Source of the DNA: Pseudomonas sp. Teo4
GTDB lineage: Bacteria; Pseudomonadota; Gammaproteobacteria; Pseudomonadales; Pseudomonadaceae
Reading direction: 5' to 3'
Length of the DNA stretch: 64,000 nucleotides
Assembly: GCF_034387475.1 (NCBI RefSeq)
Contig: NZ_JAXCIL010000002.1
Coordinates: 1,426,001 to 1,490,000, forward strand
Below are positions 37,397-46,399 of this stretch, piece by piece. Both the position numbers and the translations under genes were made by a program. The notes beneath the pieces are model-generated. The model was not told the DNA's origin. It did not search any database and worked only from the letters and a program-made list of their open reading frames with translations. How positions within the stretch are numbered: the first letter of the stretch is position 1; each line of letters opens with the position of its first letter.

Positions 37397-38374
37397 ATGA
37401 GCCCAGCCGAACTTCACGCCGACAGCATCGTCATCGACGGTCTGATCATTGCCAAGTGGAACCGCGAGCTGTTCGAGGACATGCGCAAAGGCGGGCTGAC
37501 TGCGGCCAACTGCACGGTGTCGGTGTGGGAGGGCTTCAAGGCCACCGTCGACAATATCGCCGCCAGCCAGAAGCTGATTCGCGAGAACGGCGACCTGGTG
37601 ATGCCGGTGCGCACCACCGCCGACATCCGCAAGGCCAAGGAGCTGGGCAAGACCGGCATTCTCTTCGGCTTCCAGAACGCCCATGCGTTCGAAGACCAGA
37701 TCGCCTACGTGGACGTGTTCAAGCAACTGGGCGTAGGCATCGTGCAGATGTGCTACAACACCCAGAACCTGGTTGGCACCGGTTGCTACGAGCGTGACGG
37801 TGGCCTGTCGGGCTTCGGTCGCGAAATCGTCGCCGAGATGAATCGCGTCGGCATCATGTGCGACCTGTCCCACGTCGGCTCCAAGACCTCCGAGGAAGTC
37901 ATCCTCGAGTCGAAAAAACCAGTCTGCTACTCCCACTGCCTGCCTTCCGGCCTGAAGGAGCACCCGCGCAACAAGTCGGACGAAGAGCTGAAGTTCATCG
38001 CCGACCACGGCGGCTTCGTCGGTGTGACCATGTTCGCACCGTTCCTGGCCAAGGGCATCGACTCGACCATCGACGACTACGCCGAGGCCATCGAGTACAC
38101 CATGAACATCGTCGGTGAAGACGCCATCGGTATCGGTACCGACTTCACCCAAGGCCACGGCCAGGACTTCTTCGAGTACCTGACCCACGACAAGGGCTAC
38201 GCCCGTCGCCTGACCAACTTCGGCAAGATCATCAACCCGCTCGGCATTCGCACTGTCGGCGAGTTCCCCAACCTCACCGAAACCCTGCTCAAGCGCGGCC
38301 ATTCCGAGCGCGTGGTACGCAAGATCATGGGCGAGAACTGGGTCAACGTCCTCAAGGACGTCTGGGGCGAGTAA
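37397..38374 (+). CDS. Membrane-dipeptidase-like metallohydrolase (M19 family)
   Basis: This is a 325-residue member of the renal/membrane dipeptidase family (amidohydrolase fold). DSIVIDGLIIAKWN occupies the place of the usual D-x-H-x-D metal motif and lacks the typical His, while GIMCDLSHVGSKT, YSHCLPSGL and GIGTDFTQGHGQ are conserved. It is the first gene of the dimethylglycine operon (this gene, DUF5943 gene, dgcA, dgcB, etfA, etfB). A catabolic or protective role with methylated amines is likely, but the reaction is unknown. AAAGGGGA precedes the ATG. Confidence 0.88.
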   Translation: MSPAELHADSIVIDGLIIAKWNRELFEDMRKGGLTAANCTVSVWEGFKATVDNIAASQKLIRENGDLVMPVRTTADIRKAKELGKTGILFGFQNAHAFEDQIAYVDVFKQLGVGIVQMCYNTQNLVGTGCYERDGGLSGFGREIVAEMNRVGIMCDLSHVGSKTSEEVILESKKPVCYSHCLPSGLKEHPRNKSDEELKFIADHGGFVGVTMFAPFLAKGIDSTIDDYAEAIEYTMNIVGEDAIGIGTDFTQGHGQDFFEYLTHDKGYARRLTNFGKIINPLGIRTVGEFPNLTETLLKRGHSERVVRKIMGENWVNVLKDVWGE

Positions 38375-38451
38375 GCCGCTCTCCAAGCCTGATAGCCCCT
38401 GCCAGCAACGCCGGGGCACCCACATAAAAATTTTTATGGAGTTGAGTTTCC

Positions 38452-38982
38452 ATGGCCAAGATCGCCCCGCAATTGCCAATCGAAGTCGACAGCGAGACCG
38501 GTGTCTGGACCAGCGACGCCCTGCCGATGCTGTACGTGCCGCGCCATTTCTTCGTCAACAACCACATTGGCATCGAGGAAGTGCTGGGCGCCGACGCCTA
38601 CGCCGAGATTCTCTACAAGGCCGGCTACAAGTCCGCCTGGCACTGGTGTGAAAAAGAAGCCGAATGCCATGGCCTGGAGGGCGTGGCGGTGTTCGAGCAC
38701 TACATGAAGCGCCTGTCCCAGCGTGGCTGGGGCCTGTTCGAGATCCAGGACATCGACCTGGATAAAGGCACCTGCAGCGTCAAGCTCAAGCACTCGGCCT
38801 TCGTGTACGTCTATGGCAAGTGCGGCCGCAAGGTCGACTACATGTTCACCGGCTGGTTCGCCGGCGCCATGGACCAGATTCTCGCTGCCCGTGGCAGCTC
38901 GATCCGCACCGTGGCCGAGCAGGTCTACGGCGGTTCGGAAGAAGGCCACGAAGATGGCCTGTTCGTTACAAAGCCGTTGTAA
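38452..38982 (+). CDS. DUF5943 / V4R-like domain protein
   Basis: This 176-residue soluble protein has the DUF5943 layout: MPEL-like start (LPMLYVPRHFFVNNHIGIEEVLG), then HWCEKEAECHGLEGVAVFEHYMKRLSQRGWGLFEI and a C-terminal V4R-like (4-vinyl-reductase) part with KLKHSAFV..GKCGRKVDYMFTGWFAGAM. V4R domains bind small molecules. Its conserved place between the dipeptidase-like gene and dgcA suggests an accessory role in dimethylglycine breakdown. The function is unknown. Confidence 0.85.
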   Translation: MAKIAPQLPIEVDSETGVWTSDALPMLYVPRHFFVNNHIGIEEVLGADAYAEILYKAGYKSAWHWCEKEAECHGLEGVAVFEHYMKRLSQRGWGLFEIQDIDLDKGTCSVKLKHSAFVYVYGKCGRKVDYMFTGWFAGAMDQILAARGSSIRTVAEQVYGGSEEGHEDGLFVTKPL

Positions 38983-38995
38983 GTCGGAGAGCGTC

Positions 38996-41056
38996 ATGGC
39001 ATTCGAAGCAATGTTCCAGCCGATCCAGATCGGCAAACTGACCATCCGCAACCGCGTGCTCAGCACCGCGCACGCTGAGGTCTACGCTACCGACGGCGGC
39101 ATGACGACCGACCGTTACGTGAAGTACTACGAAGAGAAGGCCAAGGGCGGTATCGGCCTGGCCATCTGCGGCGGCTCGTCGGTGGTGGCCATCGACAGCC
39201 CGCAGGAGTGGTGGTCGTCGGTCAACCTGTCCACCGACCGCATCATCCCGCACTTCCAGAACCTGGCTGACGCCATGCACAAGCATGGCGCCAAGATCAT
39301 GATCCAGATTACCCACATGGGCCGTCGCTCGCGTTGGGACGGCTTCAACTGGCCGACCCTGATGTCGCCGTCGGGTATCCGCGAACCCGTACACCGCGCT
39401 ACCTGCAAGACCATCGAGGTGGAAGAGATCTGGCGCGTCATCGGCAACTACGCTCAAGCCGCGCGTCGTGCCAAAGAGGGCGGCCTGGATGGCGTGGAAC
39501 TGTCGGCCGTGCACCAGCACATGATCGACCAGTTCTGGAGCCCACGGGTCAACAAGCGTACCGACGAATGGGGCGGTACTTTCGAGGGCCGCATGAAGTT
39601 CGGCCTGGAAGTGCTCAAGGCAGTGCGCAAGGAAGTCGGTGACGACTTCTGCGTGGGCATGCGTATCTGTGGTGACGAGTTCCACCCCGATGGCCTGAGC
39701 CACGAGGACATGAAGCAGATCGCCGCGTACTACGACGCCACCGGCATGATCGACTTCATCGGCGTGGTCGGCTCGGGTTGCGACACCCACAACACCCTGG
39801 CCAACGTCATCCCGAACATGAGCTACCCGCCGGAGCCGTTCCTGCACCTGGCGGCCGGCATCAAGGAAGTGGTCAAGGTCCCGGTACTGCACGCGCAGAA
39901 CATCAAGGACCCGAACCAGGCCACCCGTATTCTGGAAGGCGGCTACGTGGACATGGTCGGCATGACCCGCGCCCACATCGCCGACCCGCACCTGATCGCC
40001 AAGATCAAGATGGGCCAGGTCGACCAGATCAAGCAGTGCGTCGGTGCCAACTACTGCATCGACCGTCAGTACCAAGGCTTGGATGTACTGTGCATCCAGA
40101 ACGCCGCGACCTCCCGTGAATACATGGGCGTGCCGCACATCATCGAGAAGTCCACCGGGCCCAAGCGCAAAGTCGTGGTGGTCGGTGCCGGCCCTGCCGG
40201 TATGGAGGCTGCGCGTGTGGCCGCCGAGCGTGGCCACGATGTGACCGTGTTCGAGAAGAAGGACCAGATCGGCGGGCAGATCACCATCGCCGCCAAGGCG
40301 CCGCAGCGTGATCAGATTGCCGGTATCACCCGCTGGTACCAGCTGGAGTTCGCACGCCTGAAGGTCGACCTGCGCCTGGGGACCGCTGCTGATGTGGACG
40401 CCATCCAGGACCTGCGCCCGGACATCATCGTGCTGGCAGTGGGCGGTCATTCGTTCCTTGAGCAGAACGAACACTGGGGCGCCGCCGAAGGGCTGGTGGT
40501 CAGCAGCTGGGACGTGCTCGACGGCAAGGTCGCGCCAGGCAAGAACGTGCTGGTGTACGACACCATCTGTGAGTTCACCGGCATGTCCGTGGCCGACTTC
40601 ATCGCCGACAAGGGCAGCCAGGTAGAGATCGTCACCGACGACATCAAACCGGGTGTGGCCATGGGCGGCACGACCTTCCCGACCTACTACCGCAGCATGT
40701 ACCCCAAAGAAGTGATCATGACCGGCGACATGATGCTGGAAAAGGTCTACCGCGAAGGCGACAAGCTGGTGGCGGTGCTGGAGAACGAATACACCGGCGC
40801 CAAGGAAGAGCGCGTGGTCGACCAGGTGGTGGTGGAAAACGGCGTGCGTCCTGACGAGCAGCTGTACTACGCGCTGAAGGAAGGTTCGCGCAACAAAGGC
40901 CAGATCGACATCGAGGCCCTGTTCGCGATCAAGCCGCAGCCGATCCTCAGCCAGCCGGGCGAAGGCTACCTGCTGTATCGCATCGGTGACTGCGTGGCCC
41001 AGCGCAACGTGCATGCGGCGATCTATGACGCCCTGCGCCTGTGCAAGGACTTCTGA
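38996..41056 (+). CDS. dgcA: Dimethylglycine demethylation protein DgcA
   Basis: This 686-residue flavo-iron-sulfur enzyme of the trimethylamine-dehydrogenase/2,4-dienoyl-CoA-reductase type removes one methyl from dimethylglycine to give sarcosine. The N-terminal OYE-like FMN barrel has QIGKLTIRNRVLSTAHAE and the SAVHQHMIDQFWSPRVNKRTDEWGG active region. Cysteines for a 4Fe-4S cluster lie in CVGANYCIDRQYQGLDVLCIQN. The NAD/FAD Rossmann motif VVVVGAGPAGMEAARVAAERG starts near residue 390. It lies 13 bases after the DUF5943 gene. Confidence 0.95.
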   Translation: MAFEAMFQPIQIGKLTIRNRVLSTAHAEVYATDGGMTTDRYVKYYEEKAKGGIGLAICGGSSVVAIDSPQEWWSSVNLSTDRIIPHFQNLADAMHKHGAKIMIQITHMGRRSRWDGFNWPTLMSPSGIREPVHRATCKTIEVEEIWRVIGNYAQAARRAKEGGLDGVELSAVHQHMIDQFWSPRVNKRTDEWGGTFEGRMKFGLEVLKAVRKEVGDDFCVGMRICGDEFHPDGLSHEDMKQIAAYYDATGMIDFIGVVGSGCDTHNTLANVIPNMSYPPEPFLHLAAGIKEVVKVPVLHAQNIKDPNQATRILEGGYVDMVGMTRAHIADPHLIAKIKMGQVDQIKQCVGANYCIDRQYQGLDVLCIQNAATSREYMGVPHIIEKSTGPKRKVVVVGAGPAGMEAARVAAERGHDVTVFEKKDQIGGQITIAAKAPQRDQIAGITRWYQLEFARLKVDLRLGTAADVDAIQDLRPDIIVLAVGGHSFLEQNEHWGAAEGLVVSSWDVLDGKVAPGKNVLVYDTICEFTGMSVADFIADKGSQVEIVTDDIKPGVAMGGTTFPTYYRSMYPKEVIMTGDMMLEKVYREGDKLVAVLENEYTGAKEERVVDQVVVENGVRPDEQLYYALKEGSRNKGQIDIEALFAIKPQPILSQPGEGYLLYRIGDCVAQRNVHAAIYDALRLCKDF

Positions 41057-41086
41057 TCGATAACAGTCGTCGCTACTAAGCGCGGC

Positions 41087-41180
41087 TCCTGTGGGAGCGG
41101 GTTCACCCGCGAATGCGTCAGCCCAAGCAACATCGTTGTCTGATCTGACGCTTTCGCGGGTAAACCCGCTCCCACAGGGG
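41087..41180. repeat. Inverted pair of REP elements between dgcA and dgcB
   Basis: Copies at 41089-41113 and 41152-41178 (CGGGTTCACCCGCG and CGCGGGTAAACCCGC) face each other within the operon, with about 40 bases between them. Confidence 0.85.
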
Positions 41181-41232
41181 CCAATCAATGCGCCAGGGCG
41201 GCGCAAGAATTCAGCTGTTGTGGGAGCCTCCC

Positions 41233-43184
41233 ATGTTGAACACCCTTCTACCCATTCTGCTGTTCGCTGCCCTTGGCCTGGCAGTGCTCGGCGCCCTGCG
41301 CCGGGTGCGTATGTGGCGGCGTGGCCGGCCCTCCAAGGTCAATTTGATCGGCGGTCTGCTGGCCATGCCGCGACGCTACCTGGTGGACCTGCACCACGTG
41401 GTCGAGCGCGACAAGTACATGTCCAAGACCCACGTAGCCACCGCGGGCGGCTTCGTGCTGTCGGCTGTGCTGGCGATTCTGGTGCATGGCTTTGGCCTGC
41501 AAAGCAAGATCCTCGGCTACGCCTTGCTGGTGGCCACGGTGATCATGTTCAGCGGCGCCATTTTCGTCTTCAAACGCCGTCGCAACCCACCTGCGCGCCT
41601 CTCGAAGGGCCCGTGGATGCGTCTGCCGAAGAGCCTGCTGGCGTTCGCCGTCAGCTTCTTCATCGCCACCTTGCCGGTTGCCGGCATCCTGCCGGCCAAC
41701 ACCGGCGGCTGGGTTATGGTCGCGGTACTTGGCCTGGGCGTGCTGTGGGGCGTGTCGGAGCTGTTCTTCGGCATGACCTGGGGCGGCCCGATGAAACACG
41801 CCTTCGCCGGTGCCCTGCACCTGGCCTGGCACCGCCGCGCCGAACGCTTCGGCGGCGGCCGCTCGACTGGCCTCAAGCCGCTGGACCTGGAAGACCCCAA
41901 CGCACCACTGGGTGTGAAAAACCGGTGGACTTCACCTGGAACCAGCTGCTCGGTTTCGATGCCTGCGTACAGTGCGGTAAATGTGAGGCGATGTGCCCGG
42001 CGTTCGCCGCCGGCCAGCCGCTGAACCCGAAAAAACTGATTCAGGACATGGTCATCGGCCTGGCCGGTGGTACCGACGCCCAGTTCGCCGGCAGCCCGTA
42101 TCCGGGCAAGCCGATCGGTGAGCATGGCGGCCACCCGCACCAGCCGATCGTCAACGGCCTGGTCGACGCCGAAACGCTGTGGTCGTGCACTACTTGCCGC
42201 GCCTGCGTCGAGGAATGCCCGATGATGATCGAGCACGTCGATGCCATCGTCGACATGCGCCGCCACCTGACCCTGGAAAAGGGCGCGACCCCGAACAAGG
42301 GCGCCGCCGGTGCTGGACAACCTGATCGCCACCGACAACCCGGGCGGCTTCAACCCTGGCGGGCGGATGAACTGGGCGGCGGACCTGAACCTGAAACTGC
42401 TGTCGGACGTGAAAGCCACCGACGTGCTGTTCTGGGTGGGCGACGGTGCCTTCGACATGCGTAACCAGCGCACCCTGCGCTCGTTCGTGAAAGTACTCAA
42501 GGCCTCCGGTGTGGACTTCGCCGTGCTCGGCCTGGAAGAACGCGACAGTGGTGATGTGGCGCGTCGTCTGGGTGACGAAGCGACCTTCCAGCAGTTGGCC
42601 AAACGCAACATCCAGACCTTGGCCAAGTACAAGTTCCAGCGCATCGTCACCTGCGACCCGCACAGCTTCCATGTGCTGAAGAACGAATACGGCGCCCTGG
42701 GCGGTGAATACGAGGTGCAACACCACAGCACCTACATCGCCGAACTGATTGCCGAAAACAAGCTCAACCTCGGCCAGCACAAGGGCGGCAGCGTCACCTA
42801 CCACGACCCGTGCTACCTGGGCCGCTACAACGGTGAATACGAGGCCCGCGTGCCGTGCTCAAGGCGTTGGGTATCGAAGTGCGCGAAATGGAACGCTCGG
42901 GCTTCCGCTCCCGCTGCTGCGGCGGTGGTGGCGGTGCGCCGATCACCGACATCCCGGGCAAGCAACGTATTCCGGACATGCGCATGGACGACATTCGCCA
43001 GACCGAGGCCGAACTGGTGGCGGTAGGTTGCCCGCAGTGCACGGCAATGCTCGAAGGTGTGGTTGAGCCACGCCCACAGATCAAGGACCTCGCCGAGCTG
43101 GTGGCTGATGTGCTGATCGAAGACGAAACTCCTGCGACCGCAAAGTCGCAAGCGGCCAAACGTGAACCTGCGGAGGTGCACTGA
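41233..43184 (+). CDS. dgcB: Dimethylglycine demethylation Fe-S protein DgcB (three frame breaks)
   Basis: This is a membrane-bound iron-sulfur heterodisulfide-reductase-like electron carrier of about 650 residues. The N-terminal part is hydrophobic (helices near 3-20, 72-115, 135-180). Two 4Fe-4S motifs follow (CVQCGKCEAMCP and CTTCRACVEECP). The C-terminal CCG domains include YHDPCYLGRYN and CCGGGGG. Frame errors: one A missing near 41921 (GTGAAAAACC), one C inserted near 42304 (GCGCCG read as GCCGCCG) and one C missing near 42845 (GAGGCCCGCG). Corrected sequence is continuous and its stop shares a base with the etfA start. Confidence 0.92.
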
Positions 43185-44416
43185 TGAGCGACATCATCCG
43201 CCGCGACCCACGCGCCGAGTGGATCGCCCGTAACCGTCTGCATCCGCTGCACGCGGCGATGCAGACGCAGCAGACGAGCTGGATGGGGCCCAACGGCCTC
43301 ATCCGCAAGAAACCCCATGCCATCGCCGCCGGTTTCATCGGCCCGGCCGGCCTCAAGCGCATCGACCGCAGCGGCGTCCAGCAAGGCACGGGAGTGGGTG
43401 GACGTCGCACTGCGGCCGCCGAAGTGCAATTGCCGCTGCACCAGGTGCCGGCCCCGGCGTTCTACATCGCCGTGGTGCCGGACATGGTCGGTGGCCGCCT
43501 GAGCAGCCACGACCGCGATCTGCTCGGGCTGGCTCACAGCCTGGCGGGCAGCGACGGTGCGGTGCTGGCGATCGTGTTTGGCGAACATAAGGAAAGCAAC
43601 TTTTCCACAGCCGGCGTCGACCGCTTGCTGGTCATCGAGGGCGAGCAGTACGAAGGTTATGCACCGGAGCAGTTGGTGCAAGGGCTGCGGGCTGTGGATA
43701 ACCAGTTCACCCCGCGTCACTGGCTGCTGCCCGACAGCCGCACTGGCGGCGGCGAACTGGGCCGGCGCCTTGGCGCGGCCCTGGGCGAACGCCCGGCGAC
43801 GCGGGTCTGGCAGATCAAGGATGGCCAGTGCATCGGCCGCGCCGGTGCCGGCCAGCAGGACCTGCAGCGCGATGTCCCACGGTTGATTCTGGCCGCTGCA
43901 GAGTGCGCCGAGCCGGTCAGTGATACCCGCCACGAAGTGCTGCCAGTGGAGTTGTCCACAAGCGTTGCGCGCAGCCTTTCGCGTATCGAAGACCTGGGTT
44001 CGGTGGCGGTCGACCCGGCCACCATCGCCATGGCCGAGGCCGAGTTCATCGTCTCGGGCGGTAACGGCGTCAAAGACTGGGACCTGTATCACAAGGCTAC
44101 GGCCGCCCTCGGCGCTACCGAAGGCGCCTCGCGGGTGGCGGTGGACGACGGCTTCATGCCGCGTAATCGCCAGGTGGGCGCCACTGGTACCTGGGTGACC
44201 GCGCGGGTCTACGTGGCTGTGGGTATCTCGGGCGCGATCCAGCACCTGCAGGGCATTGGTGCCTGCGACAAGGTGGTGGCGATTAACATGGACCCCGGCT
44301 GCGACATGATCAAACGGGCCGACCTGTCGGTGATTGGCGACAGCTCGGCGATTCTCAAGGCACTGATCGAGGCTGTGGACAACTTCCGCAGCGGCGGCCA
44401 GCGCGACGCGGCATAA
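43184..44416 (+). CDS. etfA: Electron transfer flavoprotein alpha subunit
   Basis: This 410-residue ETF alpha-type protein probably takes electrons from DgcA/DgcB and passes them to the quinone pool. The C-terminal FAD domain carries the signature AEAEFIVSGGNGVKDWD, GASRVAVDDGFMPRNRQVG, and VGISGAIQHLQGIGACDKVVAINMDPGC. The N-terminus has an unusual extension (MSDIIRRDPRAEWIARNRLHPLHAAM) found in this operon-specific ETF subgroup. TGATG couples it to dgcB. Confidence 0.93.
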   Translation: MSDIIRRDPRAEWIARNRLHPLHAAMQTQQTSWMGPNGLIRKKPHAIAAGFIGPAGLKRIDRSGVQQGTGVGGRRTAAAEVQLPLHQVPAPAFYIAVVPDMVGGRLSSHDRDLLGLAHSLAGSDGAVLAIVFGEHKESNFSTAGVDRLLVIEGEQYEGYAPEQLVQGLRAVDNQFTPRHWLLPDSRTGGGELGRRLGAALGERPATRVWQIKDGQCIGRAGAGQQDLQRDVPRLILAAAECAEPVSDTRHEVLPVELSTSVARSLSRIEDLGSVAVDPATIAMAEAEFIVSGGNGVKDWDLYHKATAALGATEGASRVAVDDGFMPRNRQVGATGTWVTARVYVAVGISGAIQHLQGIGACDKVVAINMDPGCDMIKRADLSVIGDSSAILKALIEAVDNFRSGGQRDAA

Positions 44417-44426
44417 GGGCACGAGC

Positions 44427-45248
44427 ATGAGTACGAAAGTCATCAGCCTGGTTTCCATTGGTGCCCACCCCAGCTCTGGCCGCGCCCGTCGCGCCGAGCA
44501 GGATGCCCGTGCCGTCGAGCTAGGTTTGCAACTGGCTGGGGATAACTTGCAGGTTGTGCATGCCGGCGACCCTCGTGAGGAAGCATTGCGTGCCTACCTG
44601 GGCATGGGCCTGGATCATCTGGATGTGCTGGAGCAGCCGGCTGGCGCCGATGTGCTGGGCGTGCTGGGCGACTACCTGCGTGATGCTGGCGCCCAGTTGG
44701 TGCTGACCGGTAGCCAGGCCGAGACGGGTGAAGGGTCGGGGATGCTGCCGTTTCTGTTGGCTGAAAAGCTTGGCTGGCCGCTGGTGGTGGGGCTGGCTGA
44801 GGTCGAATCCATCGAGAATGGCACCGCCCAGGTGTTGCAGGCTCTGCCACGCGGTCAGCGTCGCCGGTTGAAGGTGCGTTTGCCGTTGCTGGCGACTGTG
44901 GATAACGCCGCGCCCAAACCGCGCCAAAGCGCGTTCGGCCCGGCGCGTCGGGGTGTGTTGGCGGCGCGTAACGTGGCGATTGTCGAAGACGAACTGCTGG
45001 CTGAGTCGGAGCTGCAGCCGGCGCGTCCGCGGCCCAAGCGGCTGAAGGTGATCAAGGCCAAAAGCGGTGCCGACCGGATGAAGGCGGCGACGGCCAAGGC
45101 CAGTGGTGGTGGGGGCAAGGTGCTCAAGGATGTTTCGCCTCAGGAAGGCGCCGAAGCGATTCTCAAGCTGTTGGTGGAGGAGGGGTTTTGCGCTGAATCC
45201 ACCGGCCCATCGCCGCGGTTCGTCGCCACGAAAAGCCAGCTCCCATAG
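44427..45248 (+). CDS. etfB: Electron transfer flavoprotein beta subunit
   Basis: This is a 273-residue ETF beta-type protein, ten bases after etfA. Typical parts are AEQDARAVELGLQL, VLTGSQAETGEGSGMLPFLLAEKLGWPLVVGL and LPRGQRRRLKVRLPLLATVDN. Near the C-terminus (EGAEAILKLLVEEGF) the family would normally end. Here about 20 more residues are read from REP-like DNA before the TAG at 45246, so the true end may have been altered by repeat insertion. ETF beta normally binds AMP. Confidence 0.92.
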   Translation: MSTKVISLVSIGAHPSSGRARRAEQDARAVELGLQLAGDNLQVVHAGDPREEALRAYLGMGLDHLDVLEQPAGADVLGVLGDYLRDAGAQLVLTGSQAETGEGSGMLPFLLAEKLGWPLVVGLAEVESIENGTAQVLQALPRGQRRRLKVRLPLLATVDNAAPKPRQSAFGPARRGVLAARNVAIVEDELLAESELQPARPRPKRLKVIKAKSGADRMKAATAKASGGGGKVLKDVSPQEGAEAILKLLVEEGFCAESTGPSPRFVATKSQLP

Positions 45249-45505
45249 GTACTGCAGTGATCTCAGGATTGGCGCGGTCCATGTGGGAGCAACTGTTTTG
45301 AGTTGCCTGTACCGGCCTCATCGCCGTCAAGCCGGCTCCCACAGGTACTGCAGCGATCTCAGGATTGGCGCGGTCCATGTGGGAGCCACTGTCTTGAGTT
45401 GCCTGTACCGGCCTCATCGCCGGCAAGCCGGCTCCTACACGTACTGCAATGATCTTGAGGTCGTCGCGGTCCATGTGGGAACCGGCTTGCCGGCGATGGG
45501 GCCCT
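45226..45505. repeat. 96-bp tandem repeat array built from REP elements
   Basis: Units start at 45251, 45347 and 45443 (ACTGCAGTGATCTCAGGATT and near-identical copies), a constant 96-base period over about 2.6 units. Each unit ends with an ATCGCCG.CAAGCCGGCTCC.AC REP. The array lies just beyond etfB, whose stop codon is within the first partial REP. Confidence 0.9.
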
Positions 45506-45723
45506 CAATGTTGCTCCCGCATCACATTGAACGCCCAACAACCCACCCCATCCAACACCGGCTCGAACGACACTCGCTCTCCCGCCCGCAGCCTGGCCTT
45601 GCCAGCCTCCATGATCGCGAGTCGTGTCACGAAGTAGTCCAGGTCTTCCCCCTCGCTGCTGATCACCCCCATCCCATGGCCTTCGTGGAACCACTTTACG
45701 GTACCCAACAGACGACTGTGCAT
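45505..45723 (-). CDS. Cold-shock-domain-like small protein
   Basis: This is a 72-residue protein. MHSRLLGTVKWFHEGHGMGVISSEGEDLDYFVTRLAIMEAG resembles the RNP1 region of cold-shock proteins (G-T-V-K-W-F-N-x-x-K-G-F-G-F-I). Phe/Gly positions are changed (GHGMGVI) and the RNP2 V-F-V-H is replaced by YFVTR, so nucleic-acid binding may be weakened or altered. The end GCWAFNV recalls the usual Q-A-x-N-V. GAGG lies seven bases before the ATG at 45723. A GTG four codons upstream is also possible. Confidence 0.7.
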   Translation of the reverse strand: MHSRLLGTVKWFHEGHGMGVISSEGEDLDYFVTRLAIMEAGKARLRAGERVSFEPVLDGVGCWAFNVMREQH

Positions 45724-46399
45724 AAGTGCCCTCACACCGATGCCTGAACAGTACCTTCACTTAATCACGGCCAACACTTCGCTAAAACTGGCAGAAATAT
45801 CAGGTGTGCGCCTTGTTTTGCCCACGGATTCTGTTCGCCAAGGTGTGGATAAAGTGTTTGCGCATTGCTGCAGGCCTTGTTTGCCAAGGCGTACAGAGTT
45901 CTGTTCAAAAACTGATCAGAGAATGAGTAGCCAGCTGAACCACGATTCGTCTTCCGGCACCTTTAATTGCCCACATTTGTCGTGAACCGCTCTGTGGATA
46001 ATATGTTCATCATGCGCTACAGGGCGCGTGAATAAAGGGTTTTAACGAGTTGGTCATAAAATGATCAAATTCAGAGAATCTTTCAGATTTCTCCGTAAAT
46101 CAGGCATTTGATGGGTTTATCAACAGGCCGCTGGGAGCATGATAAGCATTGCTCACAATCTCTGTGAGTGGTCCTGTGGACAAGATGTTTGAAGGCTGCT
46201 GTAGCCTTAGAGAATCGTGCGGTTGAGCTGTTCGGTCAAATTTTGATCAGTTTTGAAAGGATCTAGTTGCAGACGGCATGCGGGCCGCGAATAGTGCTTC
46301 CTGGTGAGCCTGTGGATAACCCTTCTCCCTAGCAGTTTTGCCAGTTTTTGAAGGCGTGAAGGCGGGATAGGCTGCTGGCTTGTCCACGAGGGGGGCTCC
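45724..46399. other. Gene-free, AT-richer stretch before RHS gene
   Basis: 676 bases without a supportable gene, notably richer in A and T than the flanks. Words of the type AAACTGATCAGA at about 45908 and TTTTGATCAGTTTTGA at about 46240 are in inverted orientation, and CTGTGGATAA occurs twice. This looks like acquired DNA together with the RHS gene. Confidence 0.5.

Noticed and set aside
41233..43184. Programmed ribosomal frameshifting in dgcB, soxA, the MCP genes and others
   Set aside because: The shifts are at unrelated, non-slippery sites in many genes with no shared stimulatory structure. Most are explained by one lost homopolymer base.
45226..45505. CRISPR array
   Set aside because: The 96-base units are repeated as a whole, with no short repeat/unique spacer pattern and no cas genes. 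They are REP-bearing tandem duplications.
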